From Galbibacter mesophilus (GTDB lineage Bacteria; Bacteroidota; Bacteroidia; Flavobacteriales; Flavobacteriaceae), in contig NZ_JAMQVC010000003.1 of the NCBI RefSeq assembly GCF_023721415.1, forward strand, positions 248,001 to 312,000: a DNA stretch of 64,000 nt. Reading direction: 5' to 3'. Below the pieces are notes generated by a model, which saw only the letters and a program-made list of their open reading frames with translations, made no database searches and had not been told where the DNA came from. The position numbers were made by a program, and so were the translations under genes. Shown here one piece after another: positions 44,213 through 53,102 of this stretch (its first letter is position 1; the number at the start of each line of letters is the position of its first letter).

Positions 44213-45829
44213 ATGAGAATTCGTTTTTATACAATTGCAATAATTATAGCACTCGGTTTCATCGGGTGTAAGAAAGAGAAGAAGGTAGCCGAGGTTTCAG
44301 AAGAGAAAGCACCCAATGTAATTTATCTGTTTGCAGATGATTTGAATGACGTTGTTTTAGGAGGCCACCCCCAAGTTAAGAGTCCGAATATAGATAAGTT
44401 GATCGCTTCGGGAACCAGTTTTACTAATGCACATACCAACGCGCCCCTTTGCGCGCCATGTAGAGCTAGTGTGCTAACGGGACTTCTACCCAGTACCACG
44501 GGTTATTTTGGTGGTGCTCAATACGATTTTAAAGAGAATCCGAATTTAAAAAATGCCATCACTTTTATGGAACATTTCCGTGAGAATGGCTACAAAGTGA
44601 TGGGAACAGGAAAGATTTTCCATCATAAACATCAAGATACTACCGTTTGGGTTGATAAAAATGGTGATTATCTACATGGTTACGACGCCAGTTTTGGTCC
44701 GTTTCCATGGGACGGAAAAGGATTACCAAACAATAAAAAAGGTTGGGGAGTAAAACACCCAAGTTTCCCGACCTTGGACACCGATGTTTTACCAACTTCT
44801 TTGGCAGATGTTCCTAATTACGAACCTGATCCAAAAAATGATATTCCTGGAGGAAAAGGATGGCGTTTGTATTATCAAGATTTTAAATACAACAGCGAGG
44901 ACGATCGGGATTTAATGCCGGATGAATTGAGTACGAAATGGGTAAAAGAGCAGTTGGGTAAAAAGCACGACAAGCCGTTTTTGCTTTGTGTTGGATTCAA
45001 TAGACCGCATGCACCATACATTGCTCCTAAAAAATACTTCGATATGTTCCCGTTGGAAGATATTAAAATAGCCGAAACAGTCGAAAACGATACTGCCGAT
45101 TGTGCTGAAATTCTGGTGAAAAAAGCAGACTATGGAACTGGAGCGCATGGTTATGACAATTATAATGCGATTAAAAATTTAGGGCCAGATGGTTTGAAGA
45201 AATGGACGCAAGCTTATTTGGCCTGTGTAGCATTTGTAGACGATCAAGTGGGGCAAATTATCGCTGCTTTGGAAAAAAGCGATTATGCAGACAATACAAT
45301 TATTTTCTTTTCCAGCGATCATGGTTACCACATGGGAGAGAAAAAATGGTTGTTTAAAAATACCTTGTGGGGTAAGGCCACTCGAATTCCGTTTGTGTTT
45401 TCAGGACCGGGTATAGAAAAAGCAAAAACGACTAATATTCCTGTTTCATTGGTAGATTTTTATCCTACTATTTTAGAATTATGTGGAATAGAAGGCAATC
45501 CGAATGCTGACACCAACCAATTAGCATTGGACGGCAGAAGTTTATCGTCAATTTTAAAAGGAAATGATCATTCTAAGGAAGAAGAACAATACGCTGTTTC
45601 TTATGTGTCTTCAAAAACGAATGCAGGAGGAGAAGGCGATGTTACTTCATACAGAGATCAGCATACCGCGATTATTTCTAAAACACACAGATATATTAGA
45701 ACCTATAACGGAGAAGAAGAATTGTATAATATTCAAGAAGATCCGAACGAAATAAACAATCTAGCAAACGATAAAAATTCAATATCAGTTTTAGAAAAAA
45801 TGAGGAAGGTTTACGAAAACATAGAGTAA
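44213..45829 (+). CDS. Family S1 sulfatase with CAPCR active site, lipoprotein
   Basis: 538 residues with lipobox GFIGC (Cys19). The core has NVIYLFADDLND, and the modification site reads C-A-P-C-R (Cys80 to Arg84) in LCAPCRASVLTG: the fourth position, usually Ser, is a second Cys. GFNRPHAPYI and FSSDHGYHMGE support the S1 fold with all metal ligands present, and the overall layout (GTGKIFHHKH, WLFKNTLWGKATRIP) resembles iduronate-2-sulfatase/choline-sulfatase-like S1 enzymes. The tail ends with ELYNIQEDPNEINNL. It ends the T9SS operon, just before the second nested-hairpin element. Cys80 should still become formylglycine because Pro and Arg are kept. Confidence 0.94.
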   Translation: MRIRFYTIAIIIALGFIGCKKEKKVAEVSEEKAPNVIYLFADDLNDVVLGGHPQVKSPNIDKLIASGTSFTNAHTNAPLCAPCRASVLTGLLPSTTGYFGGAQYDFKENPNLKNAITFMEHFRENGYKVMGTGKIFHHKHQDTTVWVDKNGDYLHGYDASFGPFPWDGKGLPNNKKGWGVKHPSFPTLDTDVLPTSLADVPNYEPDPKNDIPGGKGWRLYYQDFKYNSEDDRDLMPDELSTKWVKEQLGKKHDKPFLLCVGFNRPHAPYIAPKKYFDMFPLEDIKIAETVENDTADCAEILVKKADYGTGAHGYDNYNAIKNLGPDGLKKWTQAYLACVAFVDDQVGQIIAALEKSDYADNTIIFFSSDHGYHMGEKKWLFKNTLWGKATRIPFVFSGPGIEKAKTTNIPVSLVDFYPTILELCGIEGNPNADTNQLALDGRSLSSILKGNDHSKEEEQYAVSYVSSKTNAGGEGDVTSYRDQHTAIISKTHRYIRTYNGEEELYNIQEDPNEINNLANDKNSISVLEKMRKVYENIE

Positions 45830-45924
45830 AGCAATTCTTACTTTTCCAGTATGCTGAAAAAATTTTCAGGTAAACTCTAAAGCTCCATTTCAGAATACTA
45901 TTGAAATTTGTTTTTTTAAAAACT

Positions 45925-46088
45925 CCTTATCCCCAGAATAGTAATCAAAAGCTCCGAGAGCAGGAGCGTAGGCACGGAGCGACGCGGAGTTTTGATTACG
46001 TTTTTTCGACTTTATGGTTGAAAAAATTCCTCGGATAAGGCGCCGTTTTCTTTGTTTCGTTTCTTTTGGGCGAGCAAAAGAAATGAAA
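45925..46088. repeat. Nested-hairpin intergenic element, copy 2
   Basis: The gap 45830-46180 holds no convincing gene. CCTTATCC (45925-45932) pairs with GGATAAGG (46033-46040). This encloses a hairpin of GTAATCAAAA plus CTCCG (45941-45956) with CGGAG plus TTTTGATTAC (45985-45999), whose loop carries GAGCGTAGG. A second hairpin, TTTCGTTTCTTTTG (46055-46068) with CAAAAGAAATGAAA (46075-46088), follows. The layout equals that at 4692-4859, with different stem sequences. Confidence 0.75.
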
Positions 46089-46180
46089 GGAGACTCTATG
46101 AATCGATAAATATCATATTTATCAACGTAATGATATACTAGACCAATTTGAAATTTTATCAAAAACATTAAATAATAATT

Positions 46181-47671
46181 ATGATCCTTAAACCTTTTAC
46201 TGAAGTTTATAAACAAATTAAAACAGTCTCATTTTTAATTATTTGCTTAAGTTTTGCAACTATGCAAGCACAAGTGCTCTCCTTTAAGGAGGGCACTTTT
46301 ACTACACCGAAATGGGCTCTGGGACAGCCCATTTATGAAGCTGATATAACTCGGGTAACTCCTGAAGGTACCTTTAAGGCTTTTGAAAAGCAATTGCCAA
46401 GATTGAAGGAATTGGGTGTGGGGATTATTTGGTTAATGCCTATTCATCAACGAGGGTCATTTAGGATTAAACCTGAAATTATAGATAGTTTGGGAGGAGC
46501 TCCTATTCCTGTTCCCAAAAAATACAGAATAAAAGGAAAACCAACTAGTCCGTATAACATTCACGATCACTATTCCATTAATCCGAATTACGGAACGAAA
46601 AAAGATTTGAAGTCCTTAGTCGATAAAGCACATTCACTGGGGATGTACATTATTTTGGATTGGGTGATTAACCATACCTCCTGGGATCATGTTTTAATTG
46701 ATGAGCATCCAGAGTTTTACAAGAGAAATGAAAAAGGTTATGTAATGTACGTAGATCCGTGGCAGGATATCGCACAACTCGATCATGATAAGCCAGAAAC
46801 AAGGGAATACATGATAAACATGACAAAATATTGGGTTGAGGAATTCGATTTGGATGGTTTCCGTACCGATGTTGCCGATCGTGTTCCCGCTGTTTTTTGG
46901 AATGATTTAAGGGAAGAATTGAATAAAATTAAACCGGTATTTTTATTGGCAGAAGGTTTTGAGCCCATTAACCACCCATCTCACGACGCTTCTTACGATT
47001 GGTTTTTATCCACCGCTTTCTGGTCGGTTAAAGAAGGTAAAAGAAATGTAGAAGTTTTAGATGGCGTATTGGCTCGAGAACAAGCCATGTATCCTGAAGG
47101 ATTTTTAAAAATGCGTCATGCCACCAACCATGATACACAAAGTAGTGGTTTTGGATGGCCAGGTTATGCTAAGTATTGCGATAAGGTGTTCGACTTCGAA
47201 TATTTTGATGATGTGCCTTTGGGTAAGAAATTTGGCAAGGGCTTAAAAGGGTTTATGGTGCTAGCTACTACACTTCCAAATAGTGTGCCCATGCTGTGGA
47301 ACGGACAAGAACAAGGGATTTTGCAACGAACACCAGGCACAATACAATGGGAAAACAACGAATGGACCTCTTTTTACACGAAATTGCTTCAGATATACAG
47401 AGAACAACCGTTGCTAATTCATGGAGATTATCAACGTGTAAATACTGTGAAACACGATCCAAAGGTTTTCAGTTTTATTCGTTCAAAAGAAAATGAAACT
47501 ATTTTGGTGGTTGTAAATATTTCCGAAGAAAATAGAACCGTTGCTTTTGATGAAGAAAAAATTAACTTCAGTGAAGAAGTTATAAATTTGTTTACTGAAG
47601 AAGTTGAAAAATTGGATTATTCCGAATTGAAATTAGATGCGTGGGATTTTAAAATTTATAAATTGCAATAA
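46181..47671 (+). CDS. GH13 alpha-amylase family enzyme, second paralog
   Basis: 496 residues with a long N-terminal signal region ending near ATMQAQ (residue 31). All GH13 regions are visible: DWVINH (160-165), GFRTDVADR with Asp230 nucleophile, LLAEGF with Glu258 acid/base, ATNHD with Asp318. Inserts such as IDSLGGAPIPVPKKYR and the SPYNIHDHY loop are shared with the GH13 at 10779, so both descend from a common gene. The pair sits in different operons of the same PUL, suggesting that both act on related alpha-linked structures or form a division of labour. It follows the nested-hairpin element and is 68 bases ahead of the SGNH/TPR gene, so it may be alone in its transcript. Confidence 0.93.
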   Translation: MILKPFTEVYKQIKTVSFLIICLSFATMQAQVLSFKEGTFTTPKWALGQPIYEADITRVTPEGTFKAFEKQLPRLKELGVGIIWLMPIHQRGSFRIKPEIIDSLGGAPIPVPKKYRIKGKPTSPYNIHDHYSINPNYGTKKDLKSLVDKAHSLGMYIILDWVINHTSWDHVLIDEHPEFYKRNEKGYVMYVDPWQDIAQLDHDKPETREYMINMTKYWVEEFDLDGFRTDVADRVPAVFWNDLREELNKIKPVFLLAEGFEPINHPSHDASYDWFLSTAFWSVKEGKRNVEVLDGVLAREQAMYPEGFLKMRHATNHDTQSSGFGWPGYAKYCDKVFDFEYFDDVPLGKKFGKGLKGFMVLATTLPNSVPMLWNGQEQGILQRTPGTIQWENNEWTSFYTKLLQIYREQPLLIHGDYQRVNTVKHDPKVFSFIRSKENETILVVVNISEENRTVAFDEEKINFSEEVINLFTEEVEKLDYSELKLDAWDFKIYKLQ

Positions 47672-47739
47672 TAATGTTTTTAGATTTAGCATATATTAGT
47701 AAACTATTTTTTATCTCTTTAATAGGAAGCAAGGATTAG

Positions 47740-49638
47740 ATGAAACTTGGAAGAAATAAAATACTTATTTTTAAAATTTTAACTGTTTTGTTATCAGTGG
47801 TATTTATCATATTTGTTGAATACTGCTTACGATGGTTCGAATATGGAAATGATTATTCCCTATTCACATCAGTAAAGGAACAGCCTGGTTTCATAAGGAT
47901 GAATCCGAAAATTTCCGAAAAATATTTTTCCTCCAAAGAGAACGCAAGAACTGGATTTCATGAAGTTTTTAAAGAAAAAAAAGAGGGTAATACCTTTCGG
48001 ATTTTTGTTTTAGGAGCTTCCACAGGAGTGGGGTACCCTTATATTAATAACGGGTCTTTTCATAGGTGGTTGCAATTTGCACTCAATGAAACTTATACTT
48101 CTAAGCAAATTGAAATTATAAACTTATCTATTACCGCTGTGAATAGTTATACGCTTAGGGACTTTTCTGAAAAAATCTTACCATACCAACCAGATGCCGT
48201 TTTAATTTATGCGGGGCATAATGAGTACTATGGAACTTTGGGAGTAGGTTCAGTAAATTCATTAAGCGGACATCCTCGTTTGGCGTATTTTGTTTTAAAT
48301 TTAAGAGAACTTAGAAGTTTTCAGCTTTTATTTAATGGGTATGTTTCTTTGAGAGAAATGCTACAAGGGAAACAGGATTTTTCTGAAACCCTTATGAAGA
48401 GAATGGTTAAGGACCAAGAAATTCCTTTGGATTCGGAGCTATATAATGACGGTATTTATCAATTCCAATATAATTTGGACAAAATATTAGGAGTTTTTAA
48501 TGAGAATAACATAGCAACTTTTATTAGTACTGTAGTGAGTAATGAAAAAGATTTGCAACCATTTATAAGTTCTAGGGAAAACAATGAGTCTTCAGCGATT
48601 GAGCATTATAAAAAAGCAAAAGAAGCGTACATAGGAAAAAATTATGGGCTTGCTAAAAAAGAATTTATTCTGGCAAAGGAGTTAGATTTATTACGTTTTA
48701 GAGCACCCGAAGCTTTCAACGAAATTATTAAAGACAAGAGTAAGGAATATGAACAAGTTACTTTAGTGGAAACCTATCGTGAATTTGAATCTTATTCTCC
48801 GCACAGCATTATTGGTAGTGAATTAATGTTAGAACATGTGCATCCAAATTTAAAGGGATATTCTATTTTGGGATACTCTTTTTATAAATCGATTTTCAAT
48901 TCAAAATTGGTTTCTAATAAATATGAAAGGTTTTTAGATTATGATGTTTTATGGAATGAGATGCCAATAACAATAGTGGACTCACTACAAGGAGCTTATG
49001 AAACCATGATGTTGAAGGAAGGATGGCCGTTTTATCAACCTATTGAGGATTATCCCGATACAGAAAAGTCAGTTCCAGAAACAATTGCAGGGAAATTATC
49101 AGTGAAACAAATTTCTTGGGAGGAAGCTATGAACGACCTTTATGAACATTATTACAATAAAAGGGATTATAAAAATGCTATTAAAGTATGTCAAGCAGTA
49201 ATTTTGCAATATCCGAATAATAGTGCTTTTTATTTAAAAGCAGCGGGGTTGGCGATGGACTTGAATGATGTAAACTTAGCAAGAAAATTGTTCGATAAAG
49301 CGCTACGGATTAAACCTTCCATAGAATTGGAAAAGAAGATAGCAATTAATTTTATTAAAATGGAGGCCTTTGAAGCTTCGTTAGTTTACATAGATAGGGT
49401 ATTAACTAAAGATTCTTCAAACAACCTTTTTAAAAACCTTAAGACTGCTATAAATTCGATTGTTAGATATAACGGGATTCCAGCGAGTGAATTAGACATT
49501 GAGAAGAATTTAAGTATAGCTAAAAGTTTCTTGTTAATCGGGAAAAAGGAAAGTGCTGTTATTTATATCGATGAAGTCTTAAATATTCAGCCTAATAATG
49601 CTTCGGCTATTTCTTTAAAAAGTAAAATTGAACAGTAA
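47740..49638 (+). CDS. Membrane-anchored SGNH-hydrolase-like protein with TPR C-terminus
   Basis: 632 residues. One N-terminal membrane helix (ILIFKILTVLLSVVFIIFVEY) is followed by an SGNH-hydrolase-like domain: block I as LGASTGVGYPY with Ser94 as candidate nucleophile, block III as YAGHNEYYG with Asn161, and the C-terminal block as LEHVHPNLKGY carrying the candidate catalytic His. The last third consists of helical pairs of TPR type (AIKVCQAVILQYPNNSAFYL, DVNLARKLFDKALRIKP). SGNH domains commonly transfer or remove acyl groups. The next gene starts one base after its stop, and the four genes 47740-51976 appear to be one unit. This layout (SGNH/GDSL protein, tiny protein, SxtJ-like protein, carbamoyltransferase) is one I recognise as a recurring neighbourhood in other bacteria; its exact function is not known to me. 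Confidence 0.8.
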   Translation: MKLGRNKILIFKILTVLLSVVFIIFVEYCLRWFEYGNDYSLFTSVKEQPGFIRMNPKISEKYFSSKENARTGFHEVFKEKKEGNTFRIFVLGASTGVGYPYINNGSFHRWLQFALNETYTSKQIEIINLSITAVNSYTLRDFSEKILPYQPDAVLIYAGHNEYYGTLGVGSVNSLSGHPRLAYFVLNLRELRSFQLLFNGYVSLREMLQGKQDFSETLMKRMVKDQEIPLDSELYNDGIYQFQYNLDKILGVFNENNIATFISTVVSNEKDLQPFISSRENNESSAIEHYKKAKEAYIGKNYGLAKKEFILAKELDLLRFRAPEAFNEIIKDKSKEYEQVTLVETYREFESYSPHSIIGSELMLEHVHPNLKGYSILGYSFYKSIFNSKLVSNKYERFLDYDVLWNEMPITIVDSLQGAYETMMLKEGWPFYQPIEDYPDTEKSVPETIAGKLSVKQISWEEAMNDLYEHYYNKRDYKNAIKVCQAVILQYPNNSAFYLKAAGLAMDLNDVNLARKLFDKALRIKPSIELEKKIAINFIKMEAFEASLVYIDRVLTKDSSNNLFKNLKTAINSIVRYNGIPASELDIEKNLSIAKSFLLIGKKESAVIYIDEVLNIQPNNASAISLKSKIEQ

Positions 49639-49639
49639 A

Positions 49640-49789
49640 ATGGAGTTAATTAAAGAATATTTGATGTTTATAAGAAAAAGAAAAAAATATTGGCTTGTCC
49701 CTATTTTTTTAATATTGTTCATAATAAGTTTCTTGGTTGTAGTGACTGCAAGTTCTGCTTTAGCTCCATTTATTTATTCATTGTTTTAG
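49640..49789 (+). CDS. Tiny membrane protein, DUF5989-like
   Basis: An ATG at 49640 opens a 49-codon frame that ends with TAG at 49787-49789. It begins one base after the upstream stop (49638) and one base before the next ATG (49791), so it fits perfectly into the operon; the length lies below common ORF cut-offs. The protein has a basic N-terminus (MELIKEYLMFIRKRKKYW) and one hydrophobic helix (LVPIFLILFIISFLVVV). Size, topology and neighbours match the small proteins called DUF5989 that sit next to SxtJ and carbamoyltransferase genes. Function unknown; perhaps a membrane subunit of the cassette. The call rests on gene position and hydropathy. Confidence 0.8.
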   Translation: MELIKEYLMFIRKRKKYWLVPIFLILFIISFLVVVTASSALAPFIYSLF

Positions 49790-49790
49790 A

Positions 49791-50171
49791 ATGAACAAGT
49801 CTTTCGATAAAATACAAAGAATTGAAGTTGCAATATTAATTGGAATAGGTTTGATTATATCCTTTTTTTATTCAAAGAATCAGCTTTTTTTATATCTTTC
49901 AATTGGAGTCCTATTACTGGGAATAATACTTCCCATTATTTTTCAACCGATAACTTATTTGTGGTTTAAATTGGCTGAATTATTAAGTTTACTTTTTTCC
50001 TTTATTATATTGGCAGGTTTATTTTATTTTTTAATAACACCAATAGCTTATATTAGGCGATTTCTTAAAAAAGATAACTTAATGTTATTGGCATTCAATA
50101 AAAATTATTCTTCAGCATTTAAAAGCAAAAATCATAAATATTCTTCAGAAGATTTAAAACATCCATTTTGA
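49791..50171 (+). CDS. SxtJ-like membrane protein
   Basis: 126 residues dominated by three or so hydrophobic helices (VAILIGIGLIISFFY, LFLYLSIGVLLLGIILPIIF, LLSLLFSFIILAGLFYFLI) and a short basic cytoplasmic tail ending in HKYSSEDLKHPF. It resembles the small SxtJ family, named from cyanobacterial saxitoxin clusters and usually found beside a carbamoyltransferase. It starts one base after the DUF5989-like gene, and its TGA stop overlaps the downstream TTG start. A membrane partner of the carbamoyltransferase is a plausible role, but no activity is known. Confidence 0.8.
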   Translation: MNKSFDKIQRIEVAILIGIGLIISFFYSKNQLFLYLSIGVLLLGIILPIIFQPITYLWFKLAELLSLLFSFIILAGLFYFLITPIAYIRRFLKKDNLMLLAFNKNYSSAFKSKNHKYSSEDLKHPF

Positions 50172-51976
50172 GTAATAGATCTGTCATACTTGGAATTTCA
50201 GCATACTATCATGATAGTGCTGCGGCCCTATTGGTAAACGGAAATCTTATCGGTGCTGTTCAGGAAGAACGATTTACTAGAGTGAAAAACGATGAGCGAT
50301 TTCCAGTGAACGCCATAAAATGGTTATTAAAAGAATATGATCTAAAACAAGAGGATATTACTGCTGTAGTGTTTTATGAAAAACCTTTACTGAAGTTTGA
50401 AAGATTGTTAGAGACCTATCACGCTTTTGCACCATCAGGAATAAGTAGTTTCTTAAAGGCAATGCCGATATGGTTGAAGGATAAACTCTTCTTAAAACGA
50501 AAGATTAAAAATGAATTGGCCTCATCATGTGGTATTTTAAAACAAGAAATCTATTTCTCAGAACATCATCTTTCGCATTCGGCAAGTGCATTTTATCCAT
50601 CCCCATTTAAAGAAGCCGCAGTTTTAACCATTGATGGGGTGGGAGAATGGGCTACCTGTACAATATCCAAAGGTTCAGGAAAAGATATAGTATTACTTAA
50701 GGAACAGAATTTTCCTCATTCTTTAGGTTTATTGTACGCAGCTTTCACCTATTATCTTGGATTTAAAGTCAATAATGGAGAGTATAAGGTAATGGGTTTA
50801 GCTGCATATGGAGACCCTAAAAGTGAAGTTACAAAGAGTTTTATAGATTTGATAAAAAAACACCTTGTCGATATAAAGGATGATGGATCTATAATGTTGA
50901 ATATGGATTATTTTGCATTTGCTACCCATTTGGTGATGACGCATGATAAAAAATGGAAGGCATTGTTTGATTTGGAAAGAAGGGGAGAAAAAGAAGAAAT
51001 ACTTCAAAAGCACGCCAACTTTGCTTACGCAATACAGTCAGTAACGGAGGAAATAGTATTAAAGCTTGTAAAAACAGCTGTTACTATTACAGGAGTTCGT
51101 AATATTGTTTTGGCTGGCGGAGTTGCTTTAAATTGTGTTGTAAATGGTAAAATTAGTAGCCTTCCAGAGGTAGATAACTTATGGATCCAACCTGCTGCAG
51201 GTGATGCTGGAGGGGCAATAGGCGCCGCTTATGCTATGGAACATATATTTTTAGACAAAGAAAGAAACATAAAGGGTGTTGATGCAATGAAAGGATCATT
51301 GTTAGGGCCTGAGTTCTCCGATGATGTTGTGAAGATATGTTTGCAAAAATTTAAAAATATCGAAATAATAGAGCTTCAAGATGAGGAGCTGTTTGCAAAA
51401 GTATGCAGTGATATCTCTATCGGAGGGGTAGTCGGTTGGTTTCAAGGAAGAATGGAATTTGGTCCACGTGCTTTAGGTAATAGAAGTATTTTGGGAGACG
51501 CTTTAAATCCAGAAATGCAATCCAAAATAAATAATAAAATCAAGTTTAGAGAAAGTTTCAGACCTTTTGCGCCTGTTGTACTTGAAGAAGATGCCGAACA
51601 TTATTTCAATCTAGACAAGCCTTCCCCTTATATGCTTATTGTACAAAAAGTGAAGAAAAAATTACTTGGGGAACAGCCACCTACGCTCCCATCTAAGAAT
51701 ATTTATACTAGGTTGAGCGAAGTTAGATCGAAAATTCCAGCTGTAACCCATGTGGATAATTCAGCCAGAATCCAAACCGTAAACAAAACACAGAATACCA
51801 AATTATATAAACTTTTAAATGAGTATAAGAAATTGACAGGCCATGGAATTTTAATTAATACAAGCTTTAACGTAAAAGACGAGCCTATAGTTTGTTCTCC
51901 TAAAGATGCTATAGATTGTTTCTTAAAAACTAACATGGATATTTTAGTGATCAATAATTTTTACATAAAAAAATAG
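50168..51976 (+). CDS. Carbamoyltransferase (NodU/HypF-type)
   Basis: 602 residues. No ATG lies upstream of the conserved N-terminal motif VILGISAYYHDSAAALLVNG, so the TTG at 50168, overlapping the upstream stop (TTGA), is the only reasonable start. The N-terminal domain also has VQEERFTRVKNDERFP and LSHSASAFYPSPF, and DGVGEW. The C-terminal domain contains GWFQGRMEFGPRALGNRSIL, FRESFRPFAPVV and HGILINTSFN. These are signatures of the family that transfers a carbamoyl group from carbamoyl phosphate, via carbamoyl-adenylate, to a sugar or other hydroxyl. In this PUL the substrate could be a surface glycan or a small molecule; both are inference. It ends a four-gene unit. Confidence 0.92.
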   Translation: MSNRSVILGISAYYHDSAAALLVNGNLIGAVQEERFTRVKNDERFPVNAIKWLLKEYDLKQEDITAVVFYEKPLLKFERLLETYHAFAPSGISSFLKAMPIWLKDKLFLKRKIKNELASSCGILKQEIYFSEHHLSHSASAFYPSPFKEAAVLTIDGVGEWATCTISKGSGKDIVLLKEQNFPHSLGLLYAAFTYYLGFKVNNGEYKVMGLAAYGDPKSEVTKSFIDLIKKHLVDIKDDGSIMLNMDYFAFATHLVMTHDKKWKALFDLERRGEKEEILQKHANFAYAIQSVTEEIVLKLVKTAVTITGVRNIVLAGGVALNCVVNGKISSLPEVDNLWIQPAAGDAGGAIGAAYAMEHIFLDKERNIKGVDAMKGSLLGPEFSDDVVKICLQKFKNIEIIELQDEELFAKVCSDISIGGVVGWFQGRMEFGPRALGNRSILGDALNPEMQSKINNKIKFRESFRPFAPVVLEEDAEHYFNLDKPSPYMLIVQKVKKKLLGEQPPTLPSKNIYTRLSEVRSKIPAVTHVDNSARIQTVNKTQNTKLYKLLNEYKKLTGHGILINTSFNVKDEPIVCSPKDAIDCFLKTNMDILVINNFYIKK

Positions 51977-52013
51977 GAAAAGTACTATTCAAGTAAGATT
52001 TACTACTTTTTTA

Positions 52014-52029
52014 TGTGTACGTTAACACA
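52014..52029. promoter_or_regulatory. Palindrome before sugar-permease operon
   Basis: TGTGTACGTTAACACA has TGTGT and ACACA arms and resembles the SusC palindrome at 19024. The 14-base motif ATTATTTAATAAAA follows at 52049-52062, identical to 19054-19067. It lies 65 bases upstream of the permease start. Candidate operator for a regulator shared with the SusC/D unit. Confidence 0.6.
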
Positions 52030-52093
52030 ATACTTATTTTAGACATAAATTATTTAATAAAATTTAGAAACAAAACTAACCAACCTTTTTAAA

Positions 52094-53095
52094 ATGTACA
52101 TCGTACCAACTTATCAAATTGCTGTTATTTTCACCATTATCACCATGCTATGCTGGGGGTCATGGGCAAATACCCAAAAATTGGCCAGTAAAAATTGGCG
52201 TTTCGAATTGTTTTATTGGGATTATGTAATTGGGATTGTAATTCTTTCCCTTTTATTCGCATTTACTTTAGGCAGTAATGGTGAAGCAGGAAGAAGCTTT
52301 TTAATGGATGTACAGCAAGCGGATAGTTCTAATCTTTTAAAGGCATTGCTTGGAGGGGTTATATTTAATCTTGCCAATATCCTTCTGGTAGCCGCTATCG
52401 CTATCGCAGGAATGTCAGTGGCTTTCCCAGTTGGAATTGGAATTGCCTTGATTTTAGGGGTGGTAGTAAATTATTTGGGCGCACCTCAAGGAGACCCTGC
52501 ATTATTGTTTGGTGGTGTCTTTCTGGTAGGAGTAGCCATTGTTTTGGATGCGATGGCTTATAAAAACCATTCGGATGGGAGCAAAAAAGTAACTTCAAAA
52601 GGAATTCTCTTATCAATTATCGCAGGTATTCTTATGTCGCTTTTCTATCGCTTTGTTGCCGATTCCATGGCAGGTGATTTTGTGAATCCTGAAACTGGAA
52701 AACTTACTCCTTACACAGCAGTGGTGTTTTTTTCTATCGGAATTTTAATCAGCAATTTTTTATTCAATACCATTCTCATGAAAAAGCCTATTGAAGGGGC
52801 TCCTGTTTCCTATAAAGATTATTTTTCTGGAAACTTGAAAACCCACTCTACAGGAATTTTAGGGGGTATAATTTGGTGCGTTGGTATGTCGCTTAGTATC
52901 ATCGCTGCTGGAAAAGCAGGTTACGCAATTTCCTACGGATTGGGACAAGGTGCAACGCTTGTTGGTGCACTTTGGGGCGTTTTTATTTGGAAAGAGTTTA
53001 AAAATCCAACAAAGAAAACAACCGGACTACTAAGTTTAATGTTTCTTTTCTTTCTATTGGGATTAGGACTAATAATTAAAGCCGGAGAAGCATAA
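52094..53095 (+). CDS. GRP/RhaT-like sugar permease
   Basis: 333 residues with about ten hydrophobic helices and the features of the drug/metabolite transporter superfamily sugar permeases (glucose/ribose uptake, RbsU/GRP type). The first helix has FTIITMLCWGSWANTQKLA; the central loop has LLSIIAGILMSLFYRFVADS and the last part GYAISYGLGQGATLVGALWG. It is separated by only seven bases from the ribokinase gene, which supports a sugar importer feeding that kinase. Ribose is the obvious candidate but the substrate is unproven. The promoter region carries the palindrome at 52014, and the operon continues through 61783. Confidence 0.85.
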   Translation: MYIVPTYQIAVIFTIITMLCWGSWANTQKLASKNWRFELFYWDYVIGIVILSLLFAFTLGSNGEAGRSFLMDVQQADSSNLLKALLGGVIFNLANILLVAAIAIAGMSVAFPVGIGIALILGVVVNYLGAPQGDPALLFGGVFLVGVAIVLDAMAYKNHSDGSKKVTSKGILLSIIAGILMSLFYRFVADSMAGDFVNPETGKLTPYTAVVFFSIGILISNFLFNTILMKKPIEGAPVSYKDYFSGNLKTHSTGILGGIIWCVGMSLSIIAAGKAGYAISYGLGQGATLVGALWGVFIWKEFKNPTKKTTGLLSLMFLFFLLGLGLIIKAGEA

Positions 53096-53102
53096 AACAG
53101 TC

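Noticed and set aside
45854-45869. CTGAAAA-AA-TTTTCAG as terminator after the CAPCR sulfatase
   Set aside because: The two-base loop is too tight and no T run follows.
45890-46216. 108-residue minus-strand frame
   Set aside because: Covers the second nested-hairpin element and the start of the GH13 gene; no homology and no regular composition.
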